From contig CALFJG010000024.1 in assembly GCA_937877625.1 (NCBI GenBank), forward strand, positions 1-50,663: 50,663 nucleotides of DNA, written 5' to 3'. The notes below the pieces were generated by a model. The model made no database searches. It had not been told where the DNA came from and saw only the letters and a list, made by a program, of their open reading frames with translations. Shown piece by piece: positions 1 to 6,916 of this stretch; within the stretch, counting starts at the first letter, position 1; each line of letters opens with the position of its first letter. Made by a program: the position numbers and the translations under genes. The DNA is from an uncultured Prevotellaceae bacterium (lineage in GTDB: Bacteria > Bacteroidota > Bacteroidia > Bacteroidales > Bacteroidaceae).

Positions 1-287
1 GTAATAGTAATAGTCAGACTCACCCCGTGGGTCAGAAGCTTCCGAACGAATTGGGTTTGTACGATATGACGGGTAATGTATGGGAGTGGTGTAGCGACTG
101 GTTTGGTGACTACAGCAGTAGCTCTCAGACGAACCCTACGGGTGCTACTTCAGGCTCTTACCGCGTGCTCCGTGGCGGCTGCTGGAACGTCCACGCGCAG
201 TATTGTCGCGTCTCTTATCGCTTCAACCTCGCGCCAGACGCCCGCTACGACTACCTCGGCTTGCGCCTCGTCCTGCAGTTTCCATAA
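1..287 (+). CDS. SUMF1/formylglycine-generating-enzyme-fold protein, 5'-truncated by the window edge
   Basis: The reading frame is open from base 3, so the gene begins left of the window; about 94 C-terminal residues are visible. They carry the SUMF1 signature: PNELGLYDMTGNVWEWCSDW, then RVLRGGCW, AQYCRVSYR and a terminal LGLRLVLQFP. In true formylglycine-generating enzymes two cysteines five residues apart follow the GG motif. Here only the second (AQYC) is kept and the first position is a valine, so sulfatase-activating activity is doubtful and a binding or structural role is likelier. It faces a second SUMF1 gene (530-1351, minus), and the two converge on a hairpin. The family is clear; the substrate and role are not. 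Confidence 0.85.
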   Translation, partial: NSNSQTHPVGQKLPNELGLYDMTGNVWEWCSDWFGDYSSSSQTNPTGATSGSYRVLRGGCWNVHAQYCRVSYRFNLAPDARYDYLGLRLVLQFP

Positions 288-297
288 ATTTCTGTTT

Positions 298-380
298 CTA
301 AAAAGACAAGCGACAGAAAAAGAAAAAAGAGAAAAGAAATAAAAAAGAAAAAGAAAGAAAAAAGAAAGATAAAAGAACGA
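298..380. repeat. Polypurine tract downstream of the SUMF1 gene
   Basis: About 80 bases on the plus strand are almost entirely A and G, in a degenerate AAAAAGAAAG pattern, right after the stop codon at 285-287. No gene is visible here. Such tracts can form unusual DNA structures; no function can be assigned. Confidence 0.7.
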
Positions 381-388
381 AGCGAGGA

Positions 389-484
389 TTCCGTGATTTC
401 GTTATTCCGTGATCCCGTAATGTCGTTATCCCGTTATTACGTTATAACGTAATAACGTTATTCTGTTGTTACGTTGTTCCGTTT
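389..484. repeat. Minisatellite of about twelve 8-bp units, consensus TTCCGTTA
   Basis: Read in steps of eight from base 389 the units are TTCCGTGA, TTTCGTTA, TTCCGTGA, TCCCGTAA, TGTCGTTA, TCCCGTTA, TTACGTTA, TAACGTAA, TAACGTTA, TTCTGTTG, TTACGTTG and TTCCGTTT. GT at positions 5-6 is constant and C at position 4 is constant but for one unit. A 26-bp perfect palindrome sits inside it at 432-457. The array separates two convergent SUMF1 genes. Confidence 0.85.
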
Positions 485-490
485 TAATTG

Positions 491-519
491 AGTTGGGGAG
501 GAATTTTTCCTCCCCAACT
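491..519. terminator. Hairpin between convergent SUMF1 genes
   Basis: A perfect 13-bp inverted repeat (491-503 with 507-519) around a 3-nt loop. The stem reads AGTTGGGGAGGAA. No long T-run follows on either strand, but its place eleven bases past the minus-strand gene's stop suggests a shared terminator. Confidence 0.7.
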
Positions 520-529
520 TAAACATAAT

Positions 530-1351
530 TTATTTCATCTCCACGACGAGGCGCAAGCCGGTATATTCGTAGAAGCGATGTGTGCCGCTATAGTTGCGAT
601 ATGACGTTCGCGATCCTTTTTTGTTGGTGCTATATGCTCCTCCGCGCATACATACGTTTCCGTCTCCGTTGTTGAAAGGATTATTTTGTGCTGCGGCGGT
701 ATATTCTTTGAATCGGTCGGCGCACCATTCGTAAACGTTTCCTGTCATATCGTAGATGCCGAGTTCGTTGGGCTGTTTGGTTCCTACGTCGTGTGTTTGG
801 CTATCGGCATTGTCGTTATACCATGCTACTTGCCCCACGGTGTTGCTTCCGGAGTAGATATATCCTTTTGACTTGTTACCGCCGCGTGCGGCGTATTCCC
901 ATTCGGCCTCGGTGGGTAGTCGGAACTTGGCATTTGCTGGTAGTCCGAGTTCGCTCAGCCGTCGGTTGATACGTTTGAGGAATTCGGTGCAGTCGTCCCA
1001 GCAGACGTTATCGACGGGTCGGTTTTTCCCTTCGAAGCGCGAGGGGTTGTTGTTCATCACCCATCGCCAGAGTTCTTGTGTTACTTCTGTCTTACAGATA
1101 TAATAAGAGTTGAGTCTTACGTTGTGGAGTGGTCGTTCGTCGTCGTCCCATTCGGCTTGGTTGTCGTGTGCTCCCATAAGGAACGTACCGCCTTCCACTC
1201 GTGCGGCAAGGAATTTAGGCACTGCTCCGACACCTCCGAGCGACAGGGCTCCTGTTGCGGCATCGACGCTTGCGCTGGGTACGGAACCCAGACTTACGGT
1301 GGCCAGCACGCCGAGGGCGAGCATTGGCAGAAGAAGGAAATGCTTTTTCAT
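530..1351 (-). CDS. Secreted SUMF1-fold protein
   Basis: 273 residues. A signal peptide (MKKHFLLLPMLALGVLATVS) precedes one full SUMF1 domain from about residue 50: GGTFLMG, the RPLHNVRL strand, EVTQELW, NRPVDNVCWDDC, FRLPTEAEWEYAARGG, PNELGIYDMTGNVYEWC and a closing TGLRLVVEMK. The stretch after MRGGAY has neither of the two catalytic cysteines of formylglycine-generating enzymes, so it is probably not a sulfatase activator. GldK/PorK of type IX secretion has the same fold but is a lipoprotein; no lipobox is seen here. The stop codon lies eleven bases before a hairpin. The gene starts 25 bases after the gpsA stop, so it may be co-transcribed with lysS-gpsA. Confidence 0.88.
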   Translation of the reverse strand: MKKHFLLLPMLALGVLATVSLGSVPSASVDAATGALSLGGVGAVPKFLAARVEGGTFLMGAHDNQAEWDDDERPLHNVRLNSYYICKTEVTQELWRWVMNNNPSRFEGKNRPVDNVCWDDCTEFLKRINRRLSELGLPANAKFRLPTEAEWEYAARGGNKSKGYIYSGSNTVGQVAWYNDNADSQTHDVGTKQPNELGIYDMTGNVYEWCADRFKEYTAAAQNNPFNNGDGNVCMRGGAYSTNKKGSRTSYRNYSGTHRFYEYTGLRLVVEMK

Positions 1352-1376
1352 GGCAAGGGTTTTGTTTTAATGGGTT

Positions 1377-2408
1377 TTATCGGAAACTGTCGGTGAGTAG
1401 TTTTATCTCCACGGCGGGTGAGATGCGTTCGTATAGGATGTTATATACAGCGTCGAGGATAGGCATATTGACGTGGAAGCGTCGGTTGATGTCTTTCATA
1501 CATTTTGTGCCGTAGTATCCTTCGGCAATCATTTCCATTTCTATTTGTGCGCTTTTTACGCTGTATCCTCGTCCTATCATTGTGCCAAAGACGCGGTTGC
1601 GCGAGAAGTTGCTATAGCCGGTGACGAGTAGGTCGCCGAGATACACGCTGTCGTAGATGTTGCGCTCTATGGGATAGACGGCTCTGAGGAAGCGGTTCAT
1701 TTCTTGTGCGGCGTTGCTCATGAGTACGCTTTGAAAGTTGTCGCCGTACTTTAGTCCGCCGCAAATGCCGGCGGCAATGGCATACACGTTTTTCAGCACG
1801 CTGGCATATTCTATGCCTATAACGTCTTGTGAGGTTTTTGTTTTGATAAATCCGCTTCCGATGAGTGCTGCGAGCAGTCGTGCTTTTTGTAGGTTGCTGC
1901 AGGCGGTGGTGAGGTAGGTGAGGCGGTTGAGTGCTACTTCTTCTGCGTGGCTTGGCCCGCCGATGACGGCGAGGTTTTCGTCGGGTACGTTATATACTTG
2001 TCGGAAGTATTCCGTGCAGACGAGGTTTTCGTCGGGTACGATGCCTTTTATGGCTGTGACGATGAATTTGTCGCTCAGTCGCACTTTGAGTTTTTTGAGG
2101 TGATTTTTGAGGTATGGTGAAGGAGTGACGAAGATGAGTGTTTCGCACTCGCGTGCCACTTCGTTGAGGTCGGTGGTGAAATGTATGCGTTCGGTGTTGA
2201 ACTGTAGGCTGGTGAGGTAGGAGGGGTTATGTCCGGTGCGTAGGAAGTCGTCGATAGCGTCTTGGCGGCGCATATACCAGTAGATATGGTCTTGCGCCTC
2301 GAGTACTATCTTGGCGATGGCTGTGGCCCAACTGCCGCTACCGATAACGGCAACGGGGTTGAGGGGGTTGCTCATCCCGCTCTCTATGGGGGCTGAAAAG
2401 GGTGCCAT
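1377..2408 (-). CDS. gpsA: NAD(P)H-dependent glycerol-3-phosphate dehydrogenase
   Basis: Reduces dihydroxyacetone phosphate to sn-glycerol-3-phosphate, the backbone for phospholipids; cytosolic. 343 residues. The Rossmann motif VAVIGSGSWATAIA lies near residue 20, FVTPSPYL and VTAIKGI follow, and the catalytic lysine lies in EYASVLKNVYAIAAG. The C-terminal helical domain is intact. An in-frame ATG at base 2375 (MSNPLNPVAVIG) would remove eleven unaligned residues and is an equally good start. It follows lysS by 71 bases in the same direction; lysS-gpsA is a familiar neighbour pair in Bacteroidales. Confidence 0.95.
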   Translation of the reverse strand: MAPFSAPIESGMSNPLNPVAVIGSGSWATAIAKIVLEAQDHIYWYMRRQDAIDDFLRTGHNPSYLTSLQFNTERIHFTTDLNEVARECETLIFVTPSPYLKNHLKKLKVRLSDKFIVTAIKGIVPDENLVCTEYFRQVYNVPDENLAVIGGPSHAEEVALNRLTYLTTACSNLQKARLLAALIGSGFIKTKTSQDVIGIEYASVLKNVYAIAAGICGGLKYGDNFQSVLMSNAAQEMNRFLRAVYPIERNIYDSVYLGDLLVTGYSNFSRNRVFGTMIGRGYSVKSAQIEMEMIAEGYYGTKCMKDINRRFHVNMPILDAVYNILYERISPAVEIKLLTDSFR

Positions 2409-2479
2409 AATGCTTACGGTGGGTTGCTACGCTGTGAGGTGGTGGAGGATGTGGGCTATACGAGGTGCTTTTACGGATG

Positions 2480-4216
2480 CTATTCGTTGGGCAGTTTGCT
2501 GAGCCAGGTTGCTATTTCGTCAACGGTGGGTTTGGATAGGTCGAGTTTATACTTCTTTATGACTTCGCCTATCTGTTGTTGAATTTTCTGCGGGTTGTTT
2601 CCCTGCAGGTCTTTCACGAGATAGTAGCCCACTTTCTGCAACAGTGGTATGAGTGTCTGCGGCACGCCGATGGCGGTGTATTTGTCGTCGGCATCGCGTG
2701 GTGCTTTTTTCTCGGGTCGCATTTGTGGGAAGAATAGTACTTCTTGTATGAAGAACTGCCCGGTCATAAGCATCACGAGTCGGTCGATGCCTATTCCTAT
2801 GCCGCTCATGGGTGGCATACCGTATTGCATAGCGCGCAGGAAGTCCTGGTCGATAAACATGGCTTCGTCGTCGCCCTTTTCCGACAGGCGCAGTTGTTCT
2901 TGGAAGCGTTCCTCTTGGTCTATGGGGTCGTTGAGCTCGGAATAAGCGTTTGCCAGTTCCTTTCCGTTGACCATCAGTTCGAAGCGCTCGGTGAGGCCGG
3001 GTGTTGTGCGGTGTTTTTTTGTCAGCGGCGACATCTCCACGGGGTAGTCGGTGATGAAGGTGGGCTGTATAAAGTTTCCTTCGCAGAACTCGCCGAATAT
3101 CTCATCTATCATCTTGCCTTTGCCGTAGGTGCTGTCAACTTGTTCGAGTCCTAACTCGGCGCATATCTGGCGGATTTCGTCTTCGCTTTTGTTAGAAAGG
3201 TCGTGCCCTGTTTGCTCTTTGATGGCTTGAAGTATCGGCAGTCGTCGGAAGGGGGCTTTGAAGGAGATAACGTTGTCGCCCACTTTTACCTCTGTAGAGC
3301 CGTTTACTTCTTTACAGATGCGCTCTAAGAGTTGCTCGGTGAGTTCCATCATCCATCGGTAGTCTTTGTAGGCGACATAGAGTTCCATACAGGTGAACTC
3401 TGGGTTGTGGGTGCGGTCCATTCCTTCGTTGCGGAAGTTTTTTCCTATCTCATATACGCCGTCAAATCCTCCTACGATGAGGCGTTTGAGGTAGAGCTCG
3501 GTGGCGATGCGCAGGTACAGGTCAACGCCGAGGCTGTTGTGGTGGGTGATAAAGGGCCGTGCCGATGCGCCGCCGGGAATGGGTTGTAGGATAGGTGTTT
3601 CCACTTCCATATATCCGCGCTCGTCGAAGAATTGTCTCATGGTTCGTATCACCTGTGAGCGTTTACGGAAGGTGTCTTTCACCTGTGGGTTTACGATGAG
3701 ATCTACATAGCGTCGGCGATAGCGCAGCTCGGGGTCGTCGAACGTGTCGTAGGTCTGCCCGTCTTTTTCTTTGACGACGGGTAGTGGCTTGATGCTTTTA
3801 GCGAGTAGCGTGAGTGTTTTGACGTGCACGGATATTTCGCCTGTTTGTGTGCGGAACACGTAGCCTGTCACGCCGATATAGTCGCCCAGGTCGAGCAGTT
3901 TTTTGAAGACGGTGTTGTAGAGTGTTTTGTCGTCGTCGGGGCAGATGTCGTCGCGTGTGATATATAGTTGTACGCGTCCGCTGGAGTCGAGCAGTTCAGC
4001 GAAGCTGGCTTTTCCCATAACGCGGCGGCTCATCATTCGTCCGGCCAGTGTGACGTTGCGTGGCTCGGCATCGTCGGTGAATTGACTTACGATGTCGGCT
4101 GCTGTGGCATCGACGGGGAAGAGTGGTGCGGGGTAGGGATTTATGCCCATCTGACGCAGCTGTTCCAGGGAGTGGCGTCGGTTGATCTCTTGCTCGGAGA
4201 GTTCGAGGATGTTCAT
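2480..4216 (-). CDS. lysS: Lysyl-tRNA synthetase, class II
   Basis: Charges tRNA-Lys in the cytosol. 578 residues: an N-terminal OB-fold anticodon-binding domain (VTLAGRMMSRRVMGKASFAEL, about residues 55-75), then the class II core with motif 2 (FRNEGMDRTHNPEFT), the lysine-binding EMSPLTKKH region and motif 3 (GIGIGIDRLVMLM). About 70 residues after the core (ending ATWLSKLPNE) form the extension usual in Bacteroidetes and absent from the roughly 505-residue E. coli enzyme. It stands 46 bases downstream of the mlaD-like gene and leads into gpsA. Confidence 0.97.
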   Translation of the reverse strand: MNILELSEQEINRRHSLEQLRQMGINPYPAPLFPVDATAADIVSQFTDDAEPRNVTLAGRMMSRRVMGKASFAELLDSSGRVQLYITRDDICPDDDKTLYNTVFKKLLDLGDYIGVTGYVFRTQTGEISVHVKTLTLLAKSIKPLPVVKEKDGQTYDTFDDPELRYRRRYVDLIVNPQVKDTFRKRSQVIRTMRQFFDERGYMEVETPILQPIPGGASARPFITHHNSLGVDLYLRIATELYLKRLIVGGFDGVYEIGKNFRNEGMDRTHNPEFTCMELYVAYKDYRWMMELTEQLLERICKEVNGSTEVKVGDNVISFKAPFRRLPILQAIKEQTGHDLSNKSEDEIRQICAELGLEQVDSTYGKGKMIDEIFGEFCEGNFIQPTFITDYPVEMSPLTKKHRTTPGLTERFELMVNGKELANAYSELNDPIDQEERFQEQLRLSEKGDDEAMFIDQDFLRAMQYGMPPMSGIGIGIDRLVMLMTGQFFIQEVLFFPQMRPEKKAPRDADDKYTAIGVPQTLIPLLQKVGYYLVKDLQGNNPQKIQQQIGEVIKKYKLDLSKPTVDEIATWLSKLPNE

Positions 4217-4262
4217 GTTGTTGAAAGGAGAAGGTAATGTGTGGCGCTGTGGCCGTTATGTT

Positions 4263-5264
4263 TTATTTATCTTTTCGTCCGAAGACAGAGAAATGCACGT
4301 AGCGTTTGGGGTGTGCTTTGAGGTCGCGCACGAGGCTGTCGGCACTTGCTGCAGTGTTTGCCAGGTTTGCAGCGGTGTATGTGAGGTTGTCGTAGAGTAC
4401 CCGGTCGTTGAGCATCAGTCCGAGGGTGTTGTCGGTGGTGCTAAGGCTGTGGTTGAGTGTGTTGAGTGTGTTGTTGAGTGTTTGCGAGGCTTGGTTGAGT
4501 TCTTGGCTCAGCGTCTCAAAGTTTTGCAGCAGTGTTCGTGCGTCGCCGAGTGTGCCGTTCACTTGGTTGAGTGTGGCTTGTAGGTCAAGTGCTCCGACTT
4601 CTTGTCCCAGGGCGGCGGAGAGTGTTTGTACGTTTTGCCCTGTCTGTTGCAGCGAGGCGAGGAATGGTGGTAGGGCTTGCCCTAACGATTCGTTGAGGTT
4701 GAGTATCAGCGTGTTGAGGTTTTGCGATGCATCGGCGGCATTGTTAATCGTCTGCATCAGAGCGGGCGAGGCGGAGAGTGTGTTGAAGTTGTGTAGGATG
4801 GAGTCGATTTTTGGCAGCATCAACGCTACGTTTGGCAGCATCTCCTCCACTTTTGCCATAGTGCCGAGGTGCATCCCTCCGTTTATGGTGTCGCCTTGTG
4901 CTATGACATCGGCGGGGTTGGGGCCGAGTACGAGGCTCATTGTCACGTCGCCCATAAGTCCTGTTTCTATCTCGGCGTGTGTGCCGCGGGGAATGCGCAT
5001 ATTTTTGTCCACCTCCACGGTTACGACGACTTTGTCGGTGCGGGAGTAGTCGTATGCAATGTCGCGCACGATGCCGACGGTGTAGCCATTGGCATAGACG
5101 GCATTGGAAACAGCGAGGCCTGAGATGTTTTGAAATTGAACGTAGTAGATGTTGTTCGACTTAAACACGTTGATTCCTTTGAGGAAGTTTATCGTGAAGA
5201 AGAGCAACGCGATGGCTACGATGGCCGTGAGTGCTATCTTTACTTCTTTGGTGAGTATCTTCAT
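4263..5264 (-). CDS. MCE (MlaD-family) domain protein
   Basis: 333 residues. An N-terminal membrane anchor (IALTAIVAIALLFFTINFL, about 10-29) is followed by one MCE domain (about 38-115: FQNISGLAVSNAVYANGYTVG, then IETGLMGDVTMSLVLGP). The rest is a long helical region rich in N, L, T and Q with coiled-coil character. Single-MCE proteins of this form act in transport of lipids between inner and outer membrane with an Mla-type ABC transporter. The ATPase and permease are not in this window. It lies 203 bases downstream of the amidase gene; amidase-mlaD is a recurrent Bacteroidales pair. Confidence 0.9.
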   Translation of the reverse strand: MKILTKEVKIALTAIVAIALLFFTINFLKGINVFKSNNIYYVQFQNISGLAVSNAVYANGYTVGIVRDIAYDYSRTDKVVVTVEVDKNMRIPRGTHAEIETGLMGDVTMSLVLGPNPADVIAQGDTINGGMHLGTMAKVEEMLPNVALMLPKIDSILHNFNTLSASPALMQTINNAADASQNLNTLILNLNESLGQALPPFLASLQQTGQNVQTLSAALGQEVGALDLQATLNQVNGTLGDARTLLQNFETLSQELNQASQTLNNTLNTLNHSLSTTDNTLGLMLNDRVLYDNLTYTAANLANTAASADSLVRDLKAHPKRYVHFSVFGRKDK

Positions 5265-5377
5265 GCGGGTATTGGGGGCGAGGGTTTGGGGGACGCTGTT
5301 TATTATTGTTTACCACGGCGAGGGCAAGGTGTGGGGCGGGGGAGAGGGGATGGGACTCTTTCTGAACCTTTGCGTAT

Positions 5378-5419
5378 TTGGCTTAAACAAGTTGGCGCTT
5401 GGCTTAAGCAAGGTGGCAC
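5378..5419. repeat. Two tandem copies of a 21-bp sequence
   Basis: 5378-5398 and 5399-5419 match at 18 of 21 positions (core TTGGCTTAA). They lie in the 203-bp gap between the amidase stop and the MCE gene start, in the leader of the minus-strand MCE gene. No function is known to me. Confidence 0.7.
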
Positions 5420-5467
5420 ATTGTTTTTTGTGGTTTGTTAGAGATTTATATTGTGGGGAGGACGTTT

Positions 5468-6748
5468 TTATTTCTTCTGGGCTTGCTGTGCTTCTTGTAT
5501 GGTGGCTCTTTTACCATCGACGAATGCTACGACGAATGCTCCGGGGTATTTTTCTGCGAGTTGGTCTTTGTATTTTCGTGCATCGGCGAGTGTGGTGAAT
5601 TGGCCTACGGTGTATTTGAAGGTGTTGCCTTCTTTATAGAGTGCAACGTCTTTGAGTCCTTTGAATTGTGGGTCGTTGGTCTTTAGTTCCTTAGAGCTGG
5701 AAAGTATCTGCACCTTGAAGCATACTTTGTGCTGTGTGGGTTGTGCTGGTGCGGGTTGTTGCCGTGGTGGTTGTTGGCTTTGTTGTGCGGGTTGTTGCTG
5801 TGGTGTGTTTTGCTGACTGTTTTGGTTTGTGGCGGGTTGTTGTCGTTGTTGTGGTGGCTGCTGCTGTTGTGGTGGTTGCTGCTGCTGTTGTGGTTGTGTG
5901 GTGGTTTGTGTTGTTGTGCTTGGCTGTTGTGCTTGAGGGTTTTGGCGTGGTCTTGGCGATGGTGCAGCGTTCAGCGGTAATGTTTTTCGTTTCTGGTGGT
6001 CGAGGGCGTTGCGATAGTCTATAAATGCGTTGTAGAGGCAGTTGGCTAATGTTTGCACACCTCCTGCTGAGGTGAGATAGGCTTCTTCGTCGGGTGTACT
6101 GACAAATCCGAGCTCGGTGAGTACGGCGGGCATCACGGTGCGCCGGAGTACGAGCCACACGCCCTCTTTTACTCCTTTGTCCACGCGTCCGGCTTTTTTA
6201 TACCACTGCTGTATGCACTGTGCGAAGAGAGCTCCTTGTTCTAATCCAGCTTCGTGGAGGAGGTCGAAAGCTATGGCGTTTTCGGCGGTGGCTGGTGCAT
6301 AGGCTTCTTGGCGTTGATGTGCTCCTTGGTGGGCTGTGACGCGGCCTTGGCCGGTTACTACGTTATAGTTTGTGCCGAGGCTGTTTTTTCCCAGTGCGTA
6401 GGTCTCGGAGCCGTAGGCCCAGTGTCCGTCGGGGACGCTGTTGGTGTGGATGCTGATGAAAAGGTTGGCATGGGCGGCATTGGCTATGTCGGCTCGCCCT
6501 TGGAGGGAGATGAAAATGTCTGTCTTGCGGGTGTATATCACTTTGACATCGCGGCACTTCTGTTCTACCAACTTGCCGAAGGCGAGGGCTACGGAGAGGT
6601 TGATGTCTTTTTCTTTGGCTGTGATGCCCACCGCTCCAGCGTCGTGGCCGCCGTGACCTGCATCAATGCAAAGGATAAATTGTTTTCCCTTGGCAGCGGC
6701 GGTTAGCGTGGTGCAAAAGAGTAGTATGAAAAGGAGTGTTCGCCTCAT
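5468..6748 (-). CDS. N-acetylmuramoyl-L-alanine amidase with C-terminal SPOR-like domain
   Basis: Cleaves the amide bond between MurNAc and L-Ala of peptidoglycan; periplasmic. 426 residues. Signal peptide MRRTLLFILLFCTTLTAAA; Amidase_3 domain (about 25-245) with zinc-ligand motifs FILCIDAGHGGHDAG and LFISIHTNS, and TELGFVST near its end. A linker of about 80 residues rich in Q, P and T follows, then a SPOR-like tail (KVCFKVQILSSS ... YTVGQFTTLADARKY) that may bind denuded glycan at the septum. The start at 6748 was chosen because the signal peptide begins there; a TTG twelve bases upstream overlaps the -7 box. It lies next to a class A penicillin-binding protein, so cell-wall functions cluster here. 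Confidence 0.93.
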   Translation of the reverse strand: MRRTLLFILLFCTTLTAAAKGKQFILCIDAGHGGHDAGAVGITAKEKDINLSVALAFGKLVEQKCRDVKVIYTRKTDIFISLQGRADIANAAHANLFISIHTNSVPDGHWAYGSETYALGKNSLGTNYNVVTGQGRVTAHQGAHQRQEAYAPATAENAIAFDLLHEAGLEQGALFAQCIQQWYKKAGRVDKGVKEGVWLVLRRTVMPAVLTELGFVSTPDEEAYLTSAGGVQTLANCLYNAFIDYRNALDHQKRKTLPLNAAPSPRPRQNPQAQQPSTTTQTTTQPQQQQQPPQQQQPPQQRQQPATNQNSQQNTPQQQPAQQSQQPPRQQPAPAQPTQHKVCFKVQILSSSKELKTNDPQFKGLKDVALYKEGNTFKYTVGQFTTLADARKYKDQLAEKYPGAFVVAFVDGKRATIQEAQQAQKK

Positions 6749-6757
6749 TTCTGCCCG

Positions 6758-6765
6758 CAAAGATA
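6758..6765 (-). promoter_or_regulatory. Candidate -7 promoter box abutting the amidase start
   Basis: TATCTTTG on the minus strand matches the Bacteroidetes -7 consensus TAnnTTTG and ends ten bases before the ATG at 6748. The transcript would have almost no leader. A single match is expected by chance every few kilobases, so position is the main support. Confidence 0.5.
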
Positions 6766-6916
6766 GTGTTTTCTGCTGTTTCTGTGTGGCTTTGTGTCAA
6801 AAAGTGTAGCGTGCGGCGTGTTGTGGGTGTGTGGAGGTGATGTGGAGGTGGTGTGGAGGTTGTCAGCCAGCAGGCTTGTGCGTGTGTAGGAGGGTGCGGC
6901 TGCTGTGCCTCGTTGT

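Noticed and set aside
389..484. The 8-bp array as a CRISPR
   Set aside because: No repeat-spacer structure, unit far too short and no cas genes.
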